From: Acinetobacter sp. Ac_5812
GTDB lineage: Bacteria > Pseudomonadota > Gammaproteobacteria > Pseudomonadales > Moraxellaceae
Length of the DNA: 64,000 nucleotides
Direction of reading: 5' to 3'
Assembly: GCF_013072695.1 (NCBI RefSeq)
Contig: NZ_LXUK01000005.1
Span: 307,609-371,608 of the forward strand
The notes below the pieces were generated by a model, which worked only from the letters and a program-made list of their open reading frames with translations, searched no databases and had not been told where the DNA came from. Both the position numbers and the translations under genes were made by a program. Shown in pieces: positions 50,861 through 58,174 of this stretch. Positions within the stretch are counted from its first letter, which is position 1. Each line of letters begins with the position of its first letter.

Positions 50861-52132
50861 ATGACAAATAATATAGTTTTTAATGTTCATAGAAGTTATC
50901 GTGCAAAGGAAGATGGCTTTCTACGTACATTAATTCCAACTGAAGACACTATTAAAGAATTAAATGAATGCCGAAAAAAAATTAGAGCCTGCTTAAAAAC
51001 AGGTTTAAGATCTTTCATTGATGACTATAACTCAGAAGGACCAAATCCTAAATTTCGTATTCAAGGTTCGTGGGCCTATGGCTTATGTAACCTGCCCGCT
51101 CATAAGGGACAAGAACTTGATCTTGATTACGGTGTATACCTGTCTGCTGAAGTTTTTGATGAGTGTGCCGAGTATTCAAAAGAAACTTTAAAAAGCTACT
51201 TTTTAAAAGTAGAGGATCTTTTAAAAGACTTAGCGGTTGAACAAAATTGGAAATTAGATACTGAAGATAATATAAACTGTATTCGGTTATTGGTGAACTC
51301 GTTCACTCATTTGGATGTGCCCGTATACATTGTACCTAAAGAGATGTTTGATTCGCTTGAAGAATATAGTGAACTTCAAGTTGGTCTTCGTAAAGGTAGT
51401 TTAAGTCTCGGCCTCGAAGATTATAATTTATACGATTCCTTAGCAATGGATTCAAATCTTTTAAATGAAACCTTTAAATTTGAAAGCTATGGTTTACTAT
51501 ATGAAGAAAAATTTAAAGACCATATTGATCTTGAAAATATTAAGCGAATTACTATGGCACAACGAGATGGTGGCTATAGAGAAAGTGATTGTGAACAAGT
51601 AAGACAATGGTTTTTAAATTTTCTATCTGAACAAGAGGATAAAGGTAGCCAACTCCGATTTATTTGCAGATATCTTAAAGCTTGGAGAGATTATCACTGG
51701 GAAAAAGGTGGTGGACCTAGTTCAATTTTGTTAATGGTTATTGCTTGTCAAAATTATAAATTTCTTGAAGGGCGCGACGATCTAGCTTTGCTAAATATTT
51801 TACATGCTCTACCAAATCGTTTAAAAGAATCTGTTTTTGAAAATGGAATTCCTGATCATGAAAATGAAGACTTTAATAGAATTAAACCTGAAAACCGTAT
51901 GTATTGTTCTAATAAAGCAACTCAATTTTTTAACTTTATACAAGATGGGTTATCAACAACTGAAAAAAAACATTGTTTAAGTTCCCATATAGATGCATTT
52001 GGAGCACGCTATCCAAATAATGAGGATTATGTTATTACATCTAAACAGCCTTTTTCCGAAGAAGATACTTTTAAACAAACTTTAACTAGCTCTCAGGCAG
52101 CTAAAGTATTACCTTCAGTTACGAGTGGCTAA
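50861..52132 (+). CDS. CBASS cyclic dinucleotide synthase, DncV-like CD-NTase
   Basis: A 423-aa CD-NTase. The nucleotidyltransferase motif GSWAYG is at 69-74, the catalytic pair is in ELDLDYG (Asp87, Asp89) and a third acid is Asp152 in HLDVPVYI. Size and surrounding sequence match the clade A (DncV) enzymes, which typically make 3',3'-cGAMP; the exact product is not readable from sequence. The C-terminal tail (...KVLPSVTSG) is short and ends in Gly, consistent with Cap2-mediated conjugation. It overlaps cap3. Confidence 0.92.
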   Translation: MTNNIVFNVHRSYRAKEDGFLRTLIPTEDTIKELNECRKKIRACLKTGLRSFIDDYNSEGPNPKFRIQGSWAYGLCNLPAHKGQELDLDYGVYLSAEVFDECAEYSKETLKSYFLKVEDLLKDLAVEQNWKLDTEDNINCIRLLVNSFTHLDVPVYIVPKEMFDSLEEYSELQVGLRKGSLSLGLEDYNLYDSLAMDSNLLNETFKFESYGLLYEEKFKDHIDLENIKRITMAQRDGGYRESDCEQVRQWFLNFLSEQEDKGSQLRFICRYLKAWRDYHWEKGGGPSSILLMVIACQNYKFLEGRDDLALLNILHALPNRLKESVFENGIPDHENEDFNRIKPENRMYCSNKATQFFNFIQDGLSTTEKKHCLSSHIDAFGARYPNNEDYVITSKQPFSEEDTFKQTLTSSQAAKVLPSVTSG

Positions 52133-52136
52133 AACT

Positions 52137-52643
52137 ATGGAAGTTGGATATGTCACACTTTCAGATAAAAAAGATAATTTCTATATACGCATTAATTTAG
52201 ATGTCTTATCAAGATTAAACGCATTTAGACAGGTTGAGCATTATATGCCTGAATCTGGTGGTGTTTTGATAGGAGAAGTATATGGAAATAATGGATTTTG
52301 GATAAAAGATGTGACAATTCCGAATAAAAAAGATATTTCATCTAGAGATAAATTTATTAGACAAGATCCATCTCATCAAAAAATTGTTAAAAATTGGCAC
52401 ACAAAATCAAAAGGTACTATGCAATATTTAGGTGAATGGCATTCTCATCCAGAAAGAAAACCCAGTCCCTCTGTAATAGATCTATGTAGTTGGAAAAAGC
52501 TCTCTTTAAAAATGGAAAGGCAAATGGGAGTGCAGCCATTTTTATTCCTAATTTTAAGCATGATTGATTTCAACCGAGATTGGTTAGCCGTTTATGAAGG
52601 AGCAAATAATTATACAGTTTTAGATGCTTCTACAATTACATAG
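52137..52643 (+). CDS. cap3: CBASS Cap3, JAMM-family deconjugating protease
   Basis: A 168-aa protein (172 aa if GTG 52125 is used; residue numbers here follow that start). It has the complete JAMM zinc-protease signature: Glu43 in PESGG, then His106-x-His108 in GEWHSHPE, Ser116 and Asp119 at the exact HxHx7Sx2D spacing. Cap3 removes CD-NTase conjugates made by Cap2. GTG 52125 overlaps the CD-NTase stop and ATG 52137 lies just after it. Its last 8 nt overlap the convergent Cap15-like gene. Confidence 0.92.
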   Translation: MEVGYVTLSDKKDNFYIRINLDVLSRLNAFRQVEHYMPESGGVLIGEVYGNNGFWIKDVTIPNKKDISSRDKFIRQDPSHQKIVKNWHTKSKGTMQYLGEWHSHPERKPSPSVIDLCSWKKLSLKMERQMGVQPFLFLILSMIDFNRDWLAVYEGANNYTVLDASTIT

Positions 52644-53298
52644 CTTTTTCAATTTCACTGAAATGATATTGAGCCATAGCAAATGAGTCGATATTTTTAC
52701 ATTTTCTGTCAATTAAATTTAATACAATTTCACCACATGTATTTGAATTAGTCCAATATATCCCTGTTAATATTTTTCCATTATCCGTTAAGTTTAAATC
52801 GCCACTACCAAAAGTTACTTTATTTTCACTATTTCTAGTTCTATAGAACTTATAAGTGTAAAGAAAAGTAGTGGTATCTGTATCTTTATTTTGGGATAAA
52901 GCAGTAATTACTGATTCAGATTTTTGATTAGAGGTGAAAGATTTTATGGTAGTTATTAAAAAAGTTTGTTTAACATAAAAATAAATCTCAATAGGAGGAA
53001 TCTGGTAACCTTCAGAGTTTTTGTAATTACTGATCAAGGATCCTTTCCATAAGCCATGTACTATTGGTTTACCAATGAAATTAGCTAATCGTTCATGCTG
53101 AATTGTTACTGATCTAAGTAAAAATCCTAAAACAATTAAAGCTAAAGAAATAGAAGGTGTTATTGATTGAATTATAGAGAGCTTTAACCATCCCAGTAAA
53201 TTTATACCTTGTATTAACAAAAAGATTATAAAAGCTATAAATAAAAAAAAATAGATTATCTTCTGTAATTCACTAAATTTTAAGACAATAAAACTCAC
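52636..53298 (-). CDS. Cap15-like (2TM-beta) membrane effector
   Basis: A 220-aa protein with two hydrophobic helices (about 12-30 and 44-62), then a beta-rich domain (79-198). The pattern matches the cyclic-dinucleotide-sensing barrel of Cap15/2TM-beta effectors: GLWKGSL, PPIEIYFYVKQTFLITTIKS, a Ser/Thr-rich strand SNQKSESVITALSQ, FLYTYKFYR, GSGDLNL and ILTGIYWTNSNTCGEIVL. Cap15 kills by membrane disruption on sensing a nucleotide; in Panoptes the homologous effector is held inactive by its nucleotide. The GTG start overlaps the DAC-like stop by 4 nt (GTGA), so translation is coupled. Motif-based assignment. Confidence 0.78.
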   Translation of the reverse strand: MSFIVLKFSELQKIIYFFLFIAFIIFLLIQGINLLGWLKLSIIQSITPSISLALIVLGFLLRSVTIQHERLANFIGKPIVHGLWKGSLISNYKNSEGYQIPPIEIYFYVKQTFLITTIKSFTSNQKSESVITALSQNKDTDTTTFLYTYKFYRTRNSENKVTFGSGDLNLTDNGKILTGIYWTNSNTCGEIVLNLIDRKCKNIDSFAMAQYHFSEIEKAM

Positions 53299-53765
53299 AC
53301 TTTCACCTGTTTATATATATCAATACCATTTTTAAATATCTTAATGATTTTATCTGAGCTAATTAATCCAACATATAAAATCCCATTTATTTTCGAAGTA
53401 AGAAAAGCAGTCATTTCACGAGCACCGCAAGGTATGATAGCCTCTAAACCCAGATCATTTATCAACTCTACTGATGGGGATATATATTGTGAAATATGCG
53501 TTATTTCCATAGTTTGAACATCTATAAAGTGAAAACCATCATGATAAGGTGATGAGTAATCAGAAATCTTTAAAAGGGTTTTAATTAGATCACTGAAGCA
53601 TAATTCAGAAGGTAATTTCTTTTCATGTAAAGTTAAATATGGAAGATTATTTAAACTTTTATAAAATATGATTCCTAAGCCAGTAAACTCTTTATTACTG
53701 TTATGACATATTTCAATTAGTGCATCACTTATTTGACTTTCTAGTGATCTTGTCACAGATATCAC
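53295..53765 (-). CDS. Diadenylate-cyclase (DAC/DisA_N)-like protein
   Basis: A 156-aa protein that looks like a minimal DAC domain. SPYHDGFHFID (72-82) aligns with the LHDGA nucleotide motif of CdaA/DisA. CGAREMTAFLTSK (113-125) aligns with GTRHRAAxGxSE, keeping Gly, the first Arg and Ala. LYVGLISSDKIIKIFKNG then matches the following V-SEETG-IS strand pair. The second and third residues of RHR are Glu-Met, so activity or substrate may differ, or it may only bind nucleotide. DAC enzymes are normally absent from Gammaproteobacteria. It is the first gene of a two-gene operon with the Cap15-like effector. Confidence 0.65.
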   Translation of the reverse strand: MISVTRSLESQISDALIEICHNSNKEFTGLGIIFYKSLNNLPYLTLHEKKLPSELCFSDLIKTLLKISDYSSPYHDGFHFIDVQTMEITHISQYISPSVELINDLGLEAIIPCGAREMTAFLTSKINGILYVGLISSDKIIKIFKNGIDIYKQVKV

Positions 53766-54407
53766 CTAACTTAATTTGTTAAAAAGTATAGTACTATAAA
53801 TTTTAGGCGTAGGCTTGTTCATTTAGTGATTATAAAGTCACAAGAGCATTTGCATCACTGAAAACTTAAAATAAATTAAGCAATAGAGGTATGTGCTTCA
53901 GCTTATGCTTACAGAAATGCTAGGGGGAAATATATTTAATATTTTTATGAACAAAAAATGAAATTTTTTAGGTAGTTTTCAATAAACATGGAATTTTTTA
54001 TTTAAAAATATTTCTCATAATTTTAATGATTTAGAAAAAACTCCTCATTGATAATTATCGGGGATTACCCAATTACGAAAGCCCGTATTAAAAAATTAAG
54101 GAAGACATCTCTAATTGCTGCTGAACCTTTATTTGTAACTTCGGTTATTTATAGGTGGATTACCATTGCTGAACTTTTAGGATTGGTCAAGGTAAAATAT
54201 GGAATTTTCATTTGTTTTTTATTATATTTTATAGAATTTTTTACTTATATAGAATGGTTTTCCTAGTATTTGATTAAAGAGTAAATCAAAGTGGTGAAAA
54301 TGCATTACCAAATGAAATTGACCTAGATGAAGGAAAAGTGCTTTCTGTATAGCGTAGATATTCGTAGTATGAAAAAAACCTTGTGATAATAGGTATTATT
54401 TTTAACT

Positions 54408-54439
54408 ATATGGAATGAAAAAGGAGTTTCATTCCATAT
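54408..54439. repeat. Subterminal inverted repeat near the right end
   Basis: ATATGGAATGAAA / TTTCATTCCATAT, 13-bp perfect arms around AAGGAG. The arm sequence recurs in the left-end repeat at about 40472-40484, so it is probably a recombinase or accessory-protein site. Confidence 0.7.
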
Positions 54440-54503
54440 TTAATGCAAAAAAATAGATTTAAAATAATTTTTATAAAATATGTTGTTAAACAACAACTTA
54501 ATT

Positions 54504-54532
54504 AACTTATTCCATGTTTTTAGTGTAGTGTG
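54504..54532 (-). repeat. Right terminal inverted repeat of the island
   Basis: Read inward on the minus strand it starts CACACTACACTAAAAACATG and continues GAATAAG. After one extra C it matches the left end (ACACTATACTAAATAATATG) with a few mismatches and a one-base gap. Confidence 0.75.
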
Positions 54533-54539
54533 TTTACCT
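54533..54539 (+). repeat. 7-bp direct repeat, right flank of the island
   Basis: TTTACCT, the partner of 40423-40429, within the flotillin N-terminal part (codons for EGK). Confidence 0.85.
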
Positions 54540-54934
54540 TCAACCAGATCTTTAAGTTCTGGTGGGGACATGGTTTTACGCCCCAAGGTTTGGGCTGCGG
54601 TTGCAATTGATTCAGCAATCGGTTTGACACGAACATAGAACTCGGCCATCACATCAACACGCATACGGTCTCGAGTAATCAGTGCTTGGTCTGCGGCACG
54701 TTTTACCTCTAAACGTAAAGTGTTCATGTTGACAGGAATAATTTCATGTAAGACGGGGAGAACAATAGCACCGCCATTTAAAATGACTTTTTCACCACCA
54801 AAACCAGTACGAACAAAAGAAACTTCTTTACTTGAACGGGTATAGAGACGGGCGATAATAATGCCAATAAAAATCAGCGCTGCAAAAATAACACCAGTAA
54901 TAATTAAAATTTCAGTCAATGCTGAATTCAACAT
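54533..54934 (-). pseudogene. Flotillin-family protein, N-terminal part (split by the island)
   Basis: The first 134 codons of the flotillin/YqiK-type gene. An N-terminal membrane helix (about residues 8-30, ILIITGVIFAALIFIGIIIA) precedes the start of the SPFH domain (SFVRTGFGGEKVILNGGAIVLPVLHEIIPVNM), then ...MSPPELKDLVEGK, where the island begins. The frame runs on into island DNA and stops at 54440, so a 164-aa truncated membrane stub could still be made. It lies 34 bp downstream of yqiJ, its usual partner. Confidence 0.93.
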
Positions 54935-54968
54935 GTAAACACCCTCATATAGTCATAAATATAAAAAA

Positions 54969-55613
54969 TTAAGCAGCAATCGCTTGGAATCCAATTCTGG
55001 TTCTTTGCGTTAAAATCACGTCTTGTCCTTGATGGAAAACCAGATCAAGTTCGGGTTCAACCAAGACGTAATGGGTTTGGCCAAATTGGTCTTTAACTTT
55101 GGCTTGTGCAGGGGAGTTGGGTTTAGCATCCCCTAAAATGATATGTGCTGTTCTGCCAATTAGATCGTCTGCTTGAATTGCTGTGCTTTCATCTTTAGGA
55201 ATAATTTTGGCAATCAATGCAGCGCTGTAACGTACCAGTGGCATACACAGAAATAAGCAGGCAGGGGCAATGATCCACGCAGAAAGATAATGTTCAGTAA
55301 ATTGATAGAACAAGTCTTGGATGATTAAACCTGTGAGTGCATAGACTGTTAAGAAGATGATCAGCCAGATCAGTAAAGGGACTTTACCCAAATACAGCCA
55401 TTCTAAAAACTGGGTCAAAACAGAATCAGATTGTTCTACAGAGATATCTGCATGATCAATCTCGCTCAGACTATCAGGTAAAAACTGTTCCAAAAAGCTA
55501 GAACTACCACCGAATAATAATAGAATGAATTCGAGTAGGCCAATAAACAGGCATAGCATTAAAGCAATGCTAAAAACAAGGTTAGAAGGATGTGTTAAAA
55601 GATCCCAGATCAT
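54969..55613 (-). CDS. YqiJ-like inner-membrane OB-fold protein
   Basis: A 214-aa membrane protein resembling YqiJ, which accompanies YqiK flotillins. It has an N-terminal TM helix, a central pair of TM segments (about 75-135; LLIWLIIFLTVYALTGLI) and a C-terminal soluble NfeD/OB-fold domain (IGRTAHIILGDAKPNSPAQAKVKDQFGQ). NfeD-type partners assist flotillin assembly in membranes. Because the flotillin is now split, this gene has probably lost its partner. Confidence 0.85.
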   Translation of the reverse strand: MIWDLLTHPSNLVFSIALMLCLFIGLLEFILLLFGGSSSFLEQFLPDSLSEIDHADISVEQSDSVLTQFLEWLYLGKVPLLIWLIIFLTVYALTGLIIQDLFYQFTEHYLSAWIIAPACLFLCMPLVRYSAALIAKIIPKDESTAIQADDLIGRTAHIILGDAKPNSPAQAKVKDQFGQTHYVLVEPELDLVFHQGQDVILTQRTRIGFQAIAA

Positions 55614-56029
55614 CGCAATTACTCTTATTTCTTTTAGCGTTAATTAATAAATTTTTTATAAAAATAAAACAGTTATAAGAGTAAAGCCAATGCGCCTAAA
55701 TTTCAACCTAAATTGACCACATTCTTGCAGACGAAAAAAAACGCAATGATTGGGGTGATCAATGCGTTGAACAACGAATCTGTTTAAAACAGTTTCGGTT
55801 GAAAGGAGAAATGTCATGAGATTAGTGCTAACTAACCTACAACGCCATAGTATTCAAAAACCTGACTAAGTTCATCGGTATTCATGTTAACTACTGTTAA
55901 TAGATGTTAAGAAGTGACGATAATTGTTAGTTTTTGATTGTTTGGAAGAGTTCTAAAATTAAACTTAAATCAAATGGTTAAAACATAAAAAGCCCAATCA
56001 AGGGCTTTTTATGTGAAAAGTAACGTAAA
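55614..56029. other. yqiJ-trpS intergenic region with a possible leader/small RNA
   Basis: It contains the trpS terminator, an imperfect hairpin AACGCAATGAT/ATCAATGCGTT at 55740-55768 and a small CTGTTT/AAACAG hairpin near 55781. A 17-codon ORF (55816-55869, MRLVLTNLQRHSIQKPD) has a strong AAGGAGA 6 nt upstream. No gene for a longer protein is present. Confidence 0.4.
55983..56014 (-). terminator. Terminator after trpS
   Basis: ACATAAAAAGCCC / GGGCTTTTTATGT, a 13-bp perfect stem with a 6-nt loop, 15 bp past the minus-strand trpS stop. Confidence 0.88.
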
Positions 56030-57043
56030 TTAGAATTTAAATAATCCAATTCCCGCTTTCACTTCATCCAGTGTTTGTTGAGTAATGATACGGCACTTTT
56101 CGGTACCTTGTTTCAATACATCCATAATGTAATCTGGATCTTTTTCCAGCTCAGCACGACGGTCACGAATCGGTGCAATCAACTCTTGCAAAACACCTTC
56201 TAAACGCTTTTTCACAGTACCATCACCGAGGCCACCACGACGATAATGTGCTTTTAATTCTTCCACTTCTTCTTTGTTTGGATCGAAAGCATCAAGATAG
56301 GTAAATACGATGTTGCCTTCAACCTGACCTGGGTCTTCAATGCGAAGATGGTTCGGATCGGTATACATTGCATTGACAGCTTTTTTGATGTCTTTATCCG
56401 TAGCATTCAACACAATGGTATTGCCCAAAGATTTCGACATCTTCGCTTTGCCATCAAAACCAGGTAAGCGTGCCATATTTGACAACAGGGCTTTACATTC
56501 TGGTAATAGATCATGACCAATTTGACGATTAATACGACGTACTACTTCGTTGGTTTGTTCAATCATTGGCAGTTGATCTTCACCAACAGGAACTACAGTC
56601 GCTTTAAATGCAGTAATGTCTGCTGCTTGTGCAATTGGGTAACACAGAAAGCCTGCTGGAATATCACGCTCAAAATTGCGTAATTGAATTTCAGCTTTTA
56701 CAGTAGGGTTACGCTCTAAACGTGCAACAGTCACGTAATTGAGGTAAATCATGGTCAATTCATTCAGCGCAGGTAAGCAAGACTGTACACAAATTGTGGT
56801 TTTGCTTGGGTCAATCCCGACAGCAAGATAATCGAGTGCAACTTGCAGGATGTTATTGCGAACTTTATCTGGATTATCAGCATTGTCTGTCATTGCTTGC
56901 GCATCTGCCAATAACAGATGTTGATGATGACTATCTTGTAGACCTACACGAGAACGTAATGAACCGACAAAATGTCCAAGGTGGAGTTGTCCCGTTGGAC
57001 GGTCGCCTGTCAAAATGATGGGACGTTGATCAATATTACTCAT
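56030..57043 (-). CDS. trpS: Tryptophanyl-tRNA synthetase
   Basis: Class I synthetase charging tRNA-Trp, 337 aa from ATG 57043 (MSNIDQRPIILTGDRPTG). The HIGH-equivalent is TGQLHLGHFVGSL and the KMSKS loop is KMSKSLGNTIV. A GGAA ribosome-binding site lies upstream; an in-frame TTG at 57055 is rejected. The form with an extended C terminus (YRRGGLGDGTVKKRLEGVL) is typical of proteobacteria. Confidence 0.96.
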   Translation of the reverse strand: MSNIDQRPIILTGDRPTGQLHLGHFVGSLRSRVGLQDSHHQHLLLADAQAMTDNADNPDKVRNNILQVALDYLAVGIDPSKTTICVQSCLPALNELTMIYLNYVTVARLERNPTVKAEIQLRNFERDIPAGFLCYPIAQAADITAFKATVVPVGEDQLPMIEQTNEVVRRINRQIGHDLLPECKALLSNMARLPGFDGKAKMSKSLGNTIVLNATDKDIKKAVNAMYTDPNHLRIEDPGQVEGNIVFTYLDAFDPNKEEVEELKAHYRRGGLGDGTVKKRLEGVLQELIAPIRDRRAELEKDPDYIMDVLKQGTEKCRIITQQTLDEVKAGIGLFKF

Positions 57044-57207
57044 GATATGTTCCAAGATTCAGTAATTTCATAGATATAAGATTGATATTATTGTACGAGA
57101 AATAAATTTTTTTCGTCAGCGATAATTTTAACTTTTTCTTAAAATCATATTGTGATTTCACTGTGTAATTCTACAATGGTTCAATAAATACAAATCAGGA
57201 AATAAAA

Positions 57208-58137
57208 ATGGCGAGTGGTTTATTACTATTACTAGATGATATTGCAACGATTTTAGACGATGTTGCAGTCATGAGTAAAATGGCAGCCAAAAAAACCGCA
57301 GGGGTTTTAGGTGATGACTTAGCACTTAACGCCCAACAAGTCAGTGGTGTGCGTTCAGATCGAGAATTACCTGTGGTCTGGAGTGTTGCAAAAGGTTCAT
57401 TTGTTAATAAATTAATTCTCGTTCCATTGGCCCTTTTGATTAGTGTTGTTGCGCCTTGGTTGATTAATCCGTTGCTTATGATCGGAGGTCTATTCCTCTG
57501 TTATGAAGGGGTAGAGAAGGTTGTGCACATGCTGTTTCATAAAAAAGCCAAAACAGCAGAGGAGGCCAGTGAAAACTTACAACAAGTCGAAGTCGATTTG
57601 GCCAAATTTGAAAAGGAAAAAGTAAAGGGAGCGATTCGAACCGACTTCATTCTTTCCGCTGAAATTGTGGTGATTTCGTTAGGTACAGTTGCAACAGCTG
57701 CATTTATGACTAAAGTGACAGTATTAAGTATTATTGCAATCGTCATGACTGTCGGGGTGTATGGCCTAGTTGCAATGATTGTAAAAATTGACGATTTAGG
57801 TTTATATCTTACACAACAAGCTTCTGAATTAAAAAATAAAATCGGTCGTGGTTTGCTTGCTTTTGCTCCAATTTTAATGAAAACACTTTCAATTGTTGGA
57901 ACGATTGCAATGTTTTTAGTAGGTGGGGGTATTATTTCGCATACCATTCCTTTATTGCATCATTTTACTGAAGAAACGGTTGATCATTTAGAGCTCATTC
58001 CAAATGTCGGTTCAATCATTGGTGCGTTAACACCAACCTTGATTAACTTAGGCATTGGTTTGCTTGCAGGCGCTGTTGTTCTGATCATTGTTACACTCAT
58101 TCAGAAGGTTTGGTCGAAAGCCAAAACATCTACTTAA
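57208..58137 (+). CDS. DUF808 family membrane protein (YedI-like)
   Basis: A 309-aa inner-membrane protein. It starts [42 protein letters not shown] split over conserved blocks, the DUF808 signature. Several TM segments follow (around 75-105, 150-190, 225-245, 280-302), with [16 protein letters not shown] in between. The function is unknown in characterised bacteria. It is divergent from trpS and upstream of the metallopeptidase gene. Confidence 0.9.
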   Translation: MASGLLLLLDDIATILDDVAVMSKMAAKKTAGVLGDDLALNAQQVSGVRSDRELPVVWSVAKGSFVNKLILVPLALLISVVAPWLINPLLMIGGLFLCYEGVEKVVHMLFHKKAKTAEEASENLQQVEVDLAKFEKEKVKGAIRTDFILSAEIVVISLGTVATAAFMTKVTVLSIIAIVMTVGVYGLVAMIVKIDDLGLYLTQQASELKNKIGRGLLAFAPILMKTLSIVGTIAMFLVGGGIISHTIPLLHHFTEETVDHLELIPNVGSIIGALTPTLINLGIGLLAGAVVLIIVTLIQKVWSKAKTST

Positions 58138-58174
58138 ACCTAGGTCGTCATCATCAGAATTATGTGAGGTAGTT

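Larger units (their letters stand above)
40430..54532. mobile_element. 14.1-kb tyrosine-recombinase defence island
   Basis: The element is flanked by TTTACCT and bounded by similar inverted ends: ACACTATACTAAATAATATG on the left; ACACTACACTAAAAACATGG read inward from the right. It splits one flotillin reading frame exactly. It contains a four-gene recombination module (40532-46284), an XRE regulator and small genes (46286-47652), a type II CBASS (47663-52643) and a DAC-like/Cap15-like operon (52636-53765). It is much more AT-rich than the flanks, with codon use to match. The layout recalls Tn554-type or RIT elements and the gamma-mobile-trio islands, but I cannot assign it to a named family. 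Confidence 0.92.
53766..54532. other. Right end of the island, mostly non-coding
   Basis: AT-rich. The promoter of the DAC-like operon must lie near 53780-53800, where a 12-bp palindrome TATAGTACTATA (53787-53798) overlaps a minus-strand TATACT -10-like box. A 72-codon frame (54048-54266) encodes a basic head and hydrophobic tail, but has only a TTG start and no ribosome-binding site. The remainder holds subterminal repeats and the right end. Confidence 0.45.

Noticed and set aside
52636..53298. Cap15-like gene as a second effector of the adjacent CBASS
   Set aside because: It is on the opposite strand, translationally coupled to the DAC-like gene, and CBASS already has CapV; kept as a weaker alternative.
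53295..53765. Reading the 156-aa protein as mCpol (minimal CRISPR polymerase)
   Set aside because: No GGDEF-like or GDD palm motif is visible; the HDG and GAR blocks fit a DAC domain better, so it is not called classical Panoptes.
54048..54266. 72-codon plus-strand frame near the island's right end
   Set aside because: TTG start without ribosome-binding site and no recognisable family; the hydrophobic tail is expected by chance in AT-rich DNA.
40430..54532. Tn7-like or classical ICE/prophage origin of the island
   Set aside because: No TnsABC-type genes, relaxase, conjugation or phage structural genes, and insertion is not in a tRNA or comM gene.
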